Assembly: GCA_947646735.1 (NCBI GenBank) | Contig: CANTFK010000302.1 | Location: 1-56,808, forward strand | Source: Peronospora farinosa | Lineage: Eukaryota > Oomycota > Peronosporomycetes > Peronosporales > Peronosporaceae | DNA: 56,808 nucleotides | Direction: 5' to 3' | In this document: positions 42,607 through 53,616 of the stretch, piece after piece | Position numbering within the stretch: the stretch's first letter is position 1 | Layout: each line of letters begins with the position of its first letter | Made by a program: the position numbers and the translations under genes | The notes under the pieces: model-generated | What the model was told of the DNA's origin: nothing | Seen by the model: the letters and a program-made list of their open reading frames with translations, nothing else | Databases searched by the model: none

Positions 42607-45517
42607 GAACCTCTCCCGATATTTTGACGGGGAGCCGTGATCTCGTCACCGCAGATACCTTGACCGACTGACCCCGGTCTCTAGGGACCAACACCTCTGG
42701 CAGCCGATTGATTGTTTCTAGACCTGACCACTCTCCTCTTGGTATCGACTCGACCCCTTGCTGCTGATGTAAAGCTGCACTGGCCAACTGGTCTGCGCTC
42801 TGATTCCAGTCTCGTTTCACATGTAGGACTGCCTGGTTGGGCCACGACTGGAGTTTACTCAACGCCTTGGCCCGCAACGGGGATAAACCTGAAGCTTTGC
42901 ATTCAATCTCTCCACGCATCTGTCTTATAACCAGATTGGAGTCTCCACAAATAATCAAACGCCGTCGCTCCATTGGCTCCAACAGGTCAAAACCCAGTAA
43001 CATGCCCTCATATTCAGCTTCATTCACCGTAGACTTGTCGAGATATTTCGATGCAGCTGCGACTATAGTCCATGCAGGGAGTCTCCACACAATAGCGCTG
43101 CAAGCACCTCCCCCTTGTTTCACCCGGGCCGACCCATCGAAACTCATCACATACAGTTCTTCATTTAGTTCCACTGTGGGCGTCGGTAGGTCGACCACTT
43201 GCCTGGATTGCTTCTTGGGAGCAATTGACGACAGAATTGAGTCCACATTCTCTCGAGGCGTGATGCTGGCTGCTAACGCCCCCAGTACCTGGTCCTCGCC
43301 TTTCTTGCATTTCACAATCTCCAAAGTCCACTGGGACAACAGAGCGGCCCAATTTCCTAAGCGACCTTGCAACCCCGAAGACTTCACTAGCCAGGCTAGT
43401 GTAGAATGCCTCGTCAGAACCTTGAGGGGTCGGGTGACCAACATCGTGAAGCAAGTTTCCAATATCCGTAACAACGCCAGCACTTCCTTTTCCACTGTGC
43501 TATAGTTCACCTCGTTTGACTTGAGGGTTCGGCTCGTAAACATTACCGGCATATACAGGCCGTCGTAATTTTGCACCAACGACGCCGAGATAGCCCAATC
43601 ACTTGCGTAGACAATGATGACCGCCTCTCTAGCCGGGTCGAAATGTCGTAGGATGGGCGCCGTAGCAATCTTGTTCTTGAGCATGGCAAACGCTACTTGT
43701 ACCTTCGACCATTTTTCTTCGTCGTCTTCCTGGGCCGCCACTTCCTCGTTAGCCTTCAATTTGCACCTCCAAGCGTGAAAATCCACCTCTCTCAGTTCGT
43801 AAAGGATCGACGCGTATATGGCATAATCTTCGATGTACCTGCTGTAGTAATTTAGGCTTCCTAGAAAGGACTGCATAGCCTTCAGCGTTGTCGGTAGAGG
43901 TAGGTCGACCAAAGACTGAAGATCTTTTGGGTGGGCCTCTAGTCCCCCTTTGGAAACTCGATGTCCAAGATACTCGACCTTCCGACATCCCCACGTACTC
44001 TTGACGGCACTGACCGACAAATTCCAATAGTCACACACGTCTAGCAGCCGCTCCACTTTCTGGCATAATACGTCCCACGATTCGGCCGGAACAAGTATAT
44101 CGTCAATGTATGATCGTCGACCCAATACAGAGAGGCCCGATTTTGCATCTGGTTCCCCTGTTGCGAACAAATCCTCTGTTTCCTCTGTGGCAGCCCCTGG
44201 CGAAATCCGTAAGAATCCATATAACGCATTATCCAACAACCTTTGATATATCTGAGGCGCATTCTTAAGCCCAAAAGGCATCCGAAGCCATTCAAATAAT
44301 CCCAGTGGAGTAACGAAAGCTGAGATTAGTCTCGCCCTTTCGGTCATACTGACGACCCAAAAACCACTCGCCATATCAAGAGAACAGTACCATAAAGCTC
44401 CGTCCAAGTCTTCCAGTAATTCGTTAATCAACGGCATCGGGTATACCATGAGCTGGGTGAGATCATTCACCAACCGATAGTCGATACACAATCGAATATC
44501 GACCCCATTCTTCTTCACGATAATTACAATTGGGCTGGCCCATGGCGAGGTGGAAGGCTGAATGATCTTTGCTGATAACAGTCCCTTGATCAGGTCGGCT
44601 AGCTTCTCTCTGAATTGAGGGGCCACCTTTCGTACGCGTTGCGCGATCGGTCTTGCGTTCCCTACATCGATATCGCATATCGCTCCTCGGGCGGCCGGGG
44701 GTAAGGCGTTACCTTTGCCCATCAGCAGATGTCGTTTCTTCCATATTATTTGTCGCAACCGGTCCACCTCTTCGGGAGTGTTCCCATCTGGATCAGGAAT
44801 CTGTATATCTTCTAACGCAATGCCTTCGGATGAGGGGTCCACTTCCGGTACGACCGCCCACCCTGGCCTTATGTCCTCGGCCCAAAGTTCCCCACTCTCG
44901 AAAGAACACACCTGGTCATCTGCCTGTAACAAGTCTACCAGTTTGACTTCCTTCTCATTGGTGGTGGTCACTGCATGTAGGTCTTCTTCAAATACACTCC
45001 GCTTTTGGGCGGTCCCCTCCTGCCAATTCACCCTCTCTTCGCACGGTTGTTCTTCTCTGTCGGGTACCGGTTGGTGCGTTATATTCATCATTGGGGTTGG
45101 GACCGCTGGTCGCTGTAAGATGTGTGACGGAGTCTTATACTCTGGTCTCTCCACTAGTGGCCCCTCTTCCTCTTCCGTTGGGTCGACCTGATGGTCGACT
45201 TGGTCGGTGGTAGATTCATAAGCCAGATTTAGCCATTCCGCATATCTTCGAGAGCCTACCGAGACAAACCCTGGCGTTCTCGGAACTTGCTCCCTAGTCA
45301 ACCACATACCTACCTTGGTATCTTCATGCAATGTTAAGGGGCGAGGGCTGACATTGGTTATCTTCAAAATCGGTCGACGTCCTATCCCTTGTATCATGGT
45401 GGTCACCCATCGTTCGCCTCTCGTGACCCACAATTTCCACTGTTCTGAGGTCGACCTTTTGAGAGGCACTTCCGTACATCCTCCAACGGATATCTGTACA
45501 TACCGACCCAATTTCAC
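42569..45517 (-). CDS. RT and dual RNase H of element C
   Basis: 982 codons, open. RT: LCIDYRLVNDLT, GFWVVSMTERARL, FGLKNAPQIYQRL, catalytic YIDDILVPAES near 44100. The Ty3-type RNase H follows (VIIVYASDWAISASL, YSTVEKEVLALL). A second RNase H starts at about 43147 with MSFDGSARVKQGGGA, NEAEYEGML, CGDSNLVIRQM and WNQSADQLAS, giving the four acidic positions D, E, D, D of a plant/archaeal-type enzyme. In the first RNase H the YTDH motif is LTRHST, so it has likely lost an acidic residue and the second domain may have taken over. The start is by convention; the frame is probably reached by a shift from the protease frame near 45540. Confidence 0.9.
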   Translation of the reverse strand: MKLGRYVQISVGGCTEVPLKRSTSEQWKLWVTRGERWVTTMIQGIGRRPILKITNVSPRPLTLHEDTKVGMWLTREQVPRTPGFVSVGSRRYAEWLNLAYESTTDQVDHQVDPTEEEEGPLVERPEYKTPSHILQRPAVPTPMMNITHQPVPDREEQPCEERVNWQEGTAQKRSVFEEDLHAVTTTNEKEVKLVDLLQADDQVCSFESGELWAEDIRPGWAVVPEVDPSSEGIALEDIQIPDPDGNTPEEVDRLRQIIWKKRHLLMGKGNALPPAARGAICDIDVGNARPIAQRVRKVAPQFREKLADLIKGLLSAKIIQPSTSPWASPIVIIVKKNGVDIRLCIDYRLVNDLTQLMVYPMPLINELLEDLDGALWYCSLDMASGFWVVSMTERARLISAFVTPLGLFEWLRMPFGLKNAPQIYQRLLDNALYGFLRISPGAATEETEDLFATGEPDAKSGLSVLGRRSYIDDILVPAESWDVLCQKVERLLDVCDYWNLSVSAVKSTWGCRKVEYLGHRVSKGGLEAHPKDLQSLVDLPLPTTLKAMQSFLGSLNYYSRYIEDYAIYASILYELREVDFHAWRCKLKANEEVAAQEDDEEKWSKVQVAFAMLKNKIATAPILRHFDPAREAVIIVYASDWAISASLVQNYDGLYMPVMFTSRTLKSNEVNYSTVEKEVLALLRILETCFTMLVTRPLKVLTRHSTLAWLVKSSGLQGRLGNWAALLSQWTLEIVKCKKGEDQVLGALAASITPRENVDSILSSIAPKKQSRQVVDLPTPTVELNEELYVMSFDGSARVKQGGGACSAIVWRLPAWTIVAAASKYLDKSTVNEAEYEGMLLGFDLLEPMERRRLIICGDSNLVIRQMRGEIECKASGLSPLRAKALSKLQSWPNQAVLHVKRDWNQSADQLASAALHQQQGVESIPRGEWSGLETINRLPEVLVPRDRGQSVKVSAVTRSRLPVKISGEVHARRCGTTTPDG

Positions 45518-46238
45518 ATCCGATACTCGAGTATTGTACAGTGTCCTTCGCCCAGCTCAACTGTACCCTGACCTCATCGGGGAGGCAAAGAGTTCCGTCG
45601 GCCAAGTCTAACCGGATACCGGCTGGGACCATGAAGTCCATCCCCAAAATTGCATCCTGGCCTACCATAGGGCCTACCCACACCTTAAAGATGTACACCA
45701 AGTTCCCATTCAGAGTGACCTTGATGCGAGTGCGCCCCTCCGTGGTGTATACGGATTCCTCATTGCCAATACATTCTTGTCGTTCACTTTCATCAATTTG
45801 GCAGCCTACCTTACGAGCAAAGGCGATATCCAGAATGGATATCTCGGCACCAGTATCGAACAACAAATTTGCATGGTCGTTGTTGACCTTTCCAGAGGCT
45901 TTCGCTTGCCTGAACCATTTAGTAGGGGCGTGGTATTTCCAGTACCCCCTAGACTCGCCTGGCAATAAGTCCAACTCCATTACTGAACTTTCTCGAACAA
46001 AATTATTAGGCTCATTCAAAGAAGCAACATGGACCACAGGGTAAGTTCCAATCTTCGATATATTTCCAATCTTAACTGGAATACCCGTCCCCTCCTTGGG
46101 CTGTTTCTCCACATATGCAAAGATGCAACAATTAGAACGCTCGGCTCGTACCAGATTCAAACCTGGCGAGCGTCCTAATTTGCCATCTTCTCGAGTTTCT
46201 CCGGGAACATCCCTGCATGCTTGGCTGGGTTGTACCAT
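45324..46238 (-). pseudogene. Protease region of element C
   Basis: The frame contains LLFDTGAEISILDIAFA, an aspartic protease active site (Asp-Thr-Gly), and later VGPMVGQDAILGMDFMV, the family's second conserved strand. The last 70 or so codons after VQLSWAKDTVQY appear out of frame; the natural continuation lies in the RT frame. The join is by a frameshift, mutational or programmed. Confidence 0.75.
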
Positions 46239-48328
46239 TGACGGAACAAATTATAGAACTCCTCCATCTGGCACTTCCCAATCTCGTGAATCTCTCCACA
46301 ACCCCGGCATACAAACAGGCAGCGGTCAGACGGGTGACCCTTCCTTCCACAGCGGTCGCAGGTCAATCTTTTCCAGCAATTCAGATCTCCATGTTTCTTG
46401 GACCCGCAATATGCACATCTCGTGTTAGGGGTCGCTGATGACGGGCCGGGTCGCTGGTCCACTGCCTGGTGATGTTGGTCGGCCTCCCTGGTCGATAGAT
46501 TCTTTGAGAACCTCACACTTGGATCCCTCCCCGCTTCCTTCTCCATAAGGTAGACTCGTCTTAGATCTCCCTCATTCTCCGAGGAGTCTGGACTGGAATC
46601 TTCAGAGCTCGAGTCTTCCAGGGGCGTCCGTACTGCATGTATGGAGCGGCGATTCATGATCTCTCGGCCTCTCGGGTAGTGCCGGTGCCTTCTGACGAAA
46701 CTTGTTTGATCCAAACAACATCTTGCCTCGTCTTGCCTTCGTCCGCTGACATGCTGTCAATACTTCCTCCAATTCTTCCACGTCCGCCAGACGCAGCATA
46801 GTCAACTTGTCTGCTAGCTCTGGGTCGTCCACCGTCAAAATGTAGTGATCGACGTGATCCTTCTGAATCTTGGGCGACCCATCCTTAGTCTTCATCTTCG
46901 CCCTGAGTCCAAGCACATTCAGGCGGTACAGATAATCCAGTGGGGTCTCTTCCGACCTTTTCTTCGCATGGTAGTACTGGCGGGCGACCGGTACCCCCGT
47001 GCCACAGAACCGAATCATGAACTCTTGGATTAAGTCCTTCCAGTTTCCTCGGACTGAGCGACCCAGTTGACGATACCAATTCTGCGCCGGTCCAGTCAGC
47101 AATCCTCCAAAAACGAGACATCGTTCATCATCTGGTGCTTGGTCTCTTATAAATGCTGTCTTGACCGTTGATACCCATCTGCGCGCTCTGTCTTCGTCTT
47201 GGTCTCTTCCATGAATATTCTTTAAGATCCGAGGTCGCCGAGAGTTTGATGCGAGGGACCATATTTGGCATCTGTCCCAGCGCTGCGTTCGCCATCATCG
47301 ACTGAGGTCCCCTCAAATCCATGTTGTCAGGGTCGAACTCACAGGAACCGACGGATTCCATATCGACGTCGGTCATCGTGTGGCCTCTTGGCATTTGTAT
47401 GCCTGGATGCTGGTCATGGTGAGCGGTCGTCCTTTGCGCCTCTGGTCTTCCTCCTGCTACACTCCCGTTAGGGTGTGCCCGCGGTACTTGACGTTCATTC
47501 AAAAATCTTGCCATCGCCGCGTCGAAGAGGGTCTGCAGATCACCTACCGGGTAGGTAGGTCCTTCCCCCCCCAGCATCTTCGTCACGGGGCAGAGCAAAT
47601 TCCAACTTTTTCTCTTGCTGATTTCCCATTGGCTGAAAATCGGAATGATTTTCATTCTTGCCACGCGTCGCCGTTTCGAGACCACGTGGTTCTTGCTCCG
47701 CGCTGCGCGCTCGGGCCTGGAGCAGCGCCGCTCCAGTAGGTCCTAGGGGCATCCTAGTGACCGACCCAGTTGAGGACGATCCTGGGGACCACGGTGCTGC
47801 TTCCCTCTGGCCGCTTGGCATCAGGTGTTGAGATGGGTCTTGATTCGCCCCTGGGTGGCCGGCGGCTCCGTACATGTGAGGACCCACCGTGATGTCTTGA
47901 AGCGTCATCTGGATGTCCTTGGACCGCATGTGTGTAGGTGTCACCAGAGGTGGGTGTTCCGTTGCTGGTGTGGTACCCACCAGGATCGACAGACGCTTGT
48001 GCATATGCTCTAACGTTGTTGTGATTCTGTCGAACCCCAGGGATAGCAGATCGTCCGGGTCGAACCGACCTGCGACCATGTTCGCTTCACGAAGAAGGGT
48101 GACCAGCGCTGTGATCGCGTCCGTGACGGAGTGCAGCCGTGGCAGGGTCGACACCGGCCCAGTGAGTTGACCCAGCTGCCGGATCTCCAGGGTCTTCGCG
48201 ACGGGGTCGCTCTCCAGGAACGCGTTCAGCTTGCGTTGGTGGTAGGCCCTCGTGACATCAGCGTCTGTCCATGACGCCAGTCCTGCCTTCTCGGGGACTA
48301 TCGACTTGGTGTTTCCGGGTGCCTTCAT
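46175..48328 (-). pseudogene. gag region of element C, several frames
   Basis: Minus-strand frames 48328-47540, 47685-47128, 47102-46602 and 46714-46175 overlap end to end in different phases, which suggests one gag of about 700 residues with indels. The gag core reads MLTGPAQNWYRQLGRSV and MIRFCGTGVPVARQYYHAKK. A double knuckle follows: CAYCGSKKHGDLNCW and CDRCGRKGHPSDRCLFVCRG. Gag forms the particle and binds RNA. Confidence 0.75.
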
Positions 48329-48681
48329 CCGGAACTTCGTCGGCTTGGATTGCGCGATCTTGTTTTGTTGTTTTTTGGGGACCTTAGCCTCTCGGTTTTC
48401 ACCGTCGGCTGATGGTCCTCTGGATCATGATAGGCGTCATGACCCAAGGTGTCCTCAACGAGGACATAGGGAGGGTATTTAGGTTTCTCTTCAATAAATT
48501 CAACCTCGACCATGTTGACCGGGCCCCTCCCAAAGGCCCGGTCGGTCCTTCGATCCTTTGTTTGTTTCTTCTTGAGTCACTGGCGATCGGTCTTCCCGTG
48601 GCTCTTCGGTCTTGTGCTCCTTCTTGACATGAACATCTTTATCGTCTTGGGACTCGCGGTGAAATCCCGCGTCTTCCGAAG

Positions 48682-48699
48682 ATCCGGGCACGCGCACCA
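48682..48699 (-). other. Primer-binding site of element C
   Basis: One base after the 5' LTR, the minus strand reads TGGTGCGCGTGCCCGGAT, an 18-nt match to the 3' end of a tRNA (complement ATCCGGGCACGCGCACCA). This differs from families A and B. Which tRNA it is cannot be decided here. Confidence 0.75.
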
Positions 48700-48700
48700 T

Positions 48701-50020
48701 TGTGGTGGAGTGGGTTCTCAAAATTGTATGATGAGACCCCAAACCACTCACTGTGCCGGACTGCCGACTGTCGGAGGGGGTACCCCGATGCCGCGTATGA
48801 ACCTTCTCTCACCTTGTGTACCCGTCGGCTGGCGGGTTGCACTCTTCGAAAGACTTGGTGAAGATGTAGATGTCTGCCTTGAGGCAGGTAGACCTGGGGG
48901 GCCTCGAGTGGATATGCTTCACTCGGTGGGCCGGTAGGTGGCCACTCGATCGACCTTGTCGAGAGTGGACTTAGAGCCAAATTCTTCAGGGGCGCTTGTC
49001 GTCCCTGGCCTTTTCCTTCTGTTTCAGGGGTATTAACCACCTGACCTTTACGTTGCTCCCGGACCTTGAGGTGAGGGAGACCGCTTCCGATAGCGGGTCT
49101 TGGGGGGTGTTGCTACTTGAACGAGCTCACAGGCCAAATATATCCTGGAGCTCTATTCGCACTTGAACTTCGCTACACAACTGTCTTCGACGGGGGGCCA
49201 AAATATATCCCTTCCCCGGAACAGTGAGTAACTTAGAACAAGTCCTTCTTGGGTAACGGAGTCGTGCCACGTAGATCGCAAATTGAGTAGTATTTAATAT
49301 AGTCCTATCCTTTTAACTCCTTTACGCTATCCTTGCCTGAAGCTCTGATTCCTTGCGTCGACTGGTCTGATCCTTGTATTAACTGGTCCGGAGTCGCTGA
49401 ACCTCGAGGGGCCGAGGTCGACCGATGAGGGACTGGGTCGACTGATAAGGGACCCAGGTCTACCAATGGGGACCGGGTCGACCAACGAGGGACCGGGTTG
49501 ACCAACGAGGGACCGGGTCGACCCATGAGGATCCCAGGTCTACCAACGAGGGACCGGGTCTACCGACGAGGGACCGGGTCGACCAACGAGGGACCGGGTC
49601 GACCAATGAGGGGCCAAGGTCGACCAATGAGGGACCCACGTCTACCCGCAAGGGACCGGGTCGACCAATGAGGGACCCAGGTCTACCAACGAGGGACCGG
49701 GTCGACCGATGAGGGATCGGGTCTACCGATGACGGACCGGGTCGACCAATGAGGGACCCAGGTCGACCAATGAGGGACCCGGGTCTACCAACGAAGGGCC
49801 AGGGCGATCCATGAGGGGCCATGATCAACTCCCTTTGGTACCGGTTAAATCGGTACCATGATACTGATTTTTCTTTGGCGGATCCTGCGGATTGTCCTCC
49901 ACCAACGGTCGATCCCCTTCGAGACCCTTGTCTCTCTGGCCCCCTGTCCCTGACCCACGGCCTATACTCCGAATCCAACTGGAGTCTGGGACCTCCACAT
50001 CACAAAATTTGCACTTCACA
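48701..50020 (-). repeat. 5' LTR of element C, contains about 20 minisatellite units
   Basis: 1320 bp. It is nearly identical to 39498-40642 outside the minisatellite at 49408-49820. The 175-bp length difference is close to the extra units here. Confidence 0.92.
49408..49820 (+). repeat. Minisatellite in the 5' LTR of C, about 20 units
   Basis: Same unit as at 40208-40440, with roughly nine more copies. Translated frames through it are periodic (GRPGSL, VDPVPRWSTRS) and are not genes. Confidence 0.93.
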
Positions 50021-50025
50021 ATAGT

Positions 50026-53000
50026 AATACTGGCTGTAAATGCGATTTACTGGATGTCGGTAATGACATCGGGTCTCATATAGAGCAGGATAAGTTCAGG
50101 AATCTATTGACCTTAGGGATGATGGTATCCCAAGTACTTTGAAAAGTACGGTCTCGTCAATGAGACGGCAGCGTCGCCAGATGGCAGCTGCGAGACGCAA
50201 AGAGTCTGTTTTATCGCATAGTAATATCAGTGACCAGTTGTACACCCTGGTCAACGGAGTGACAGGTGATGTAGATGGTGAGGTTGACCTTGAAGCCCTC
50301 CCATTATTAAATGCTCTTTTAGAGCTAGACGAAATGTCTGTGGATGAATTTCATCAGGCCTTGAAGGCAGGTGCTCTATCCGATATGGTGGTCATTCGAC
50401 CTAACCTCGAGCTGAACTCATCCTCGCTTGTCGATGAGACAGTCCTCAAAGATACCAAAGCGGCACTAAGTGCACGTAGTGGGGCATCTATTCTGAAAAA
50501 CCCTTCAGATCCCTACTATCCTTTAGTTAAGGATTTCCAGGACGTGGTGTGTCACGATCCACCGTCGGTTCTACCACCTGATAGGGGCGTACGTCATGAA
50601 ATTGACTTGGTTCCCGGAACCAAATACTGTGTAACACGGCAGTGGCCTTTACTTAAAGAACAGTGTGACGTCATTGACGAGTTCTTTCGTGCAAAGCACG
50701 CGGCGGGCATGCTACGCAAGAGCAAATCTCCGCACTCGACACCCACTTTCTGTGTTACGAAACCGATGGTAAATGGCGTATCGTTCATGCTTATAATAAG
50801 CTCAATGCGGCCACTATACCTGCACAGACACCGATACCTAGAAAGGATGTTCTTCAGAACAATATGGTCGGTTGTACCATGTACAGTGCGCTCGACTTAG
50901 TCGATGGTTATTACCAATTGCTCATGCGAGCTAGCGATATTCCGCTTACTGCTGTTAGTACTCCGAGCGGTATGCTCTGGGAGTGGTTAGTGATGCCCCA
51001 GAGGCTATCTAATGCTCCGGCTACGTTTAACCGTTTGGTGACGCAATTGTTTCGACCCCATCAAAGTTATGCACAGACGTATTTTGATGACATTTTTTGT
51101 CCATAGCCGAGCTGAACATGGGCGGTCAGATATTGAGAACCATATTGTTCATTTACGAGCAGTGCTCGAGTGCATGCGCACTAATAAATTATATGCTAAT
51201 GCATCTAAGTGCATCTTCGGGGCCGAAGAAATTCCCTTTTTAGGGTGCTTCATTGGGAAGCGGGGCCTACGAGCGGATCCCGCCAAAGTCAAAGCCATAG
51301 TCGATTGGCCTATTGCACAGTCTCAGAAGGACTTGCGTAAATGGCTTGGCCTTGCCAATTACTTACACAAGTATAGCGAGAATTACGCTGATATGGATCG
51401 GCCATTATCCAATCTCCTTAAAAAGGATGTGGAATGGTGTTGGCATGCCGAAGAGGATGCTTTTCAAGCGGTGAAGGCTAGCCTTCTTCATGCTCCTATT
51501 TTGGCTTTGCCAGACCCTGATCGACCGTTTAGCGTCGTCTGTGGCGCGTCGGATATTGCCATTGGCAGTGCTCTGTTACAAACAGATGATGAAGGCCGTG
51601 AGCGTGTAGTCGCTTTTAAATCTCGCCAGCTGAAAGCTGCAGAGAAGAACTATCCAGTTCATGACAAAGATCTACTTTTAATGAAGTATGCTCTAGTCAA
51701 ATTCAGAGTTCATCTGCTGGGCTCAAAGCCTTTTGTGATCTATACCGATCATTCGTCTTTACGCACTGCGACTCAGTCGCCGCATCTCTCGCAGAGAATT
51801 GCAAGATGGTTGAGATTCTTTGCTGAATATAATTTCGAGGTGAAATATAAGCCGGGCAAGCAAAATGCCTTGGCTGATGCGTTGTCACGCAGACCTGACT
51901 ATGAGCTTGCTCATGTTACGACGTTGTCGTCTTCTATCATTGATCTCATTCGATCGGCGTATGCTATAGATGATCATTGTGTATCCCTGCTACATTCTCT
52001 TGGCAGTGATGATTTTAGAGACTCGGACATTAAATTGTCGGCACGATTACGTGCGAGCCTCCATCGATATTCTATCGATCAGGGGCTGTTGTACTATTGT
52101 ACAGATGTGGCGGATCCTCCGCGTATTGTAGCTCCTCATGACGGGGACCTGAAGTATCGACTCCTCTATGAGTTGCATGACACCGCCATCGGGGGTCATT
52201 TGGGTCGTGAAAAGACCTATGGGGCAGTATGTCAAATTTATTGGTGGCCCAAATTGTATAAATAGGTGAGCACATATGTGCGTACGTGTGAAACCCTCGC
52301 TTCATTCAGCAGCGCCGCTGGCTAGTTTGCCTATTCCCACTGGGTGCTGGGAGTCCATTAGTATGGACTTTGTGTTTGGCCTACCGAAAGATTCGCATGG
52401 CAATACAGGTATTGTGGTCTTTGTTGACCGTTTGAGCAAGATGGCCCAATTAGCGGCTGTGTCAGACTCGATCGATGGTGAGGGTACAGCAAAGCTGTTT
52501 ATTGACCGAGTGTTTCGCCAACATGGCTTGCTAGTGGCAACTGTTTCTGACCGTGATTCACGTTTTACGAGTAAATTTTGAAGGTCCGTTTTTCAGGTGC
52601 TGGGCACACGTTTGGACATGTCCACAGCGGATCATCCGCAGACCGATGGTCAAACCGAACGCGTAAATCGCGTTGTTGAAGATATCCTCCGCAGTGTTTG
52701 TGCTGAGACGCCTTAGCGTTGGAGCTCTATGCTCCCTGTAGTTGAGTTTGCACTCAATAACTCCGTGCACGCCTCTACCGGCTACACTCCGTTGTATTTG
52801 AATGGTCTCACACACCCACGCGTTCCGTTAACGCTACCACCGAGTGGTTCAGGGCTTGGTGGGGGAGAGGTTGCCGATCGGCTTGCTGATGTCATCCCTA
52901 ATACTGTTAAGAAACAAATAAATACGTTTCTCGCAACGCGACTAAATGTCTTACGACATGTGCAAGACGCAATGGCTGATAGCCAAGACAAACAAAAAGA

Positions 53001-53616
53001 ATATGCGGATGCTAAAGGCAGAAGTTGTATTAATGATTATGAGGTCGAAGACCAAGTATTACTTAATGCTAAAAACCTACCTACCAATGTAGTATCTGCT
53101 GTCTTTAAGACGAAGTTGCGTCCGCGCTTTATAGGACCCTTTACGGTCATTGCCAAGAAAGGCATAGCGTATACGCTAAATTTGACGCGCAAACTGCGTA
53201 CACATCCCGTGTTCTACGTCGGCATGTTTAAACCATATCGGTATCCGTCACAAATAGACGCTAAGGTGCTCGCGCCGAGTTCATCGGCATTGCCGCGGGA
53301 CGGATCATCTGAACCAACAGTTCAAGCTGACCCTGCACTCGGGTTCGGCTCTCTTCCAGCGACTCAAGACGGGAGTTCATCGACTGCATATCATCACGGA
53401 GAGACCGCACCTCTTGAAGAAGCTCGATATGAGCTTGTGCCGGTACACCGGCCTCCTCCAACTTTGCTTGATGGACAGGGGAATCTGCATTTCCATGTTG
53501 AACGTCTGCTGCATAAACGTCGCCGCCATGGTCAAAACCAGTATCTGGTGAAGTGGCGGGGATATCCCGAGTCGTGGAACTCATGGGAGTTCGAGGTTCC
53601 CCTTCGGCGGGATTGA
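50026..53616 (+). pseudogene. pol of element A: RT, RNase H, integrase, chromodomain; frameshifted
   Basis: After C, the frame resumes through a poorly conserved linker and the RT ([20 protein letters not shown], 50139-50770). It then shifts near 50770 (a missing G), resumes at about 50865 ([15 protein letters not shown]), and reaches the catalytic YFDDIF near 51080. A T-run of six just after it shifts frame again. The long frame to 52265 contains RNase H (VVCGASDIAIGSAL, with Gly where B1 has Asp; YTDHSSLRT) and the integrase zinc region (GGHLGREKTYG). A stop at 52263 and another at 52579 break the integrase core (MDFVFGLP, VSDRDSRF). The final frame 52729-53616 ends with PRFIGPFTVI and a chromodomain (YLVKWRGYPESWNSWE). 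Confidence 0.88.

Larger units (their letters stand above)
39498..50020 (-). mobile_element. Ty3/Gypsy element C with two RNase H domains, nested in A
   Basis: A 10.5-kb element on the minus strand: 5' LTR 50020-48701, primer site at 48699, gag region, protease, RT, RNase H, a second RNase H, integrase, chromodomain, 3' LTR 40642-39498. The large pol frames (982 and 547 codons) are open, so C is younger and better kept than A and B1. Flanks 39493-39497 (GGACT) and 50021-50025 (ATAGT) do not match, and part of A's protease is missing on the right. A deletion at or after insertion is the simple reading. Gypsy elements with an extra plant-type RNase H are known in oomycetes and in plant Tat elements. 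Confidence 0.9.

Noticed and set aside
49460..49978. 172-codon minus-strand frame through the LTR minisatellite
   Set aside because: Periodic translation of a 20-bp tandem repeat inside an LTR; no start context or domain.
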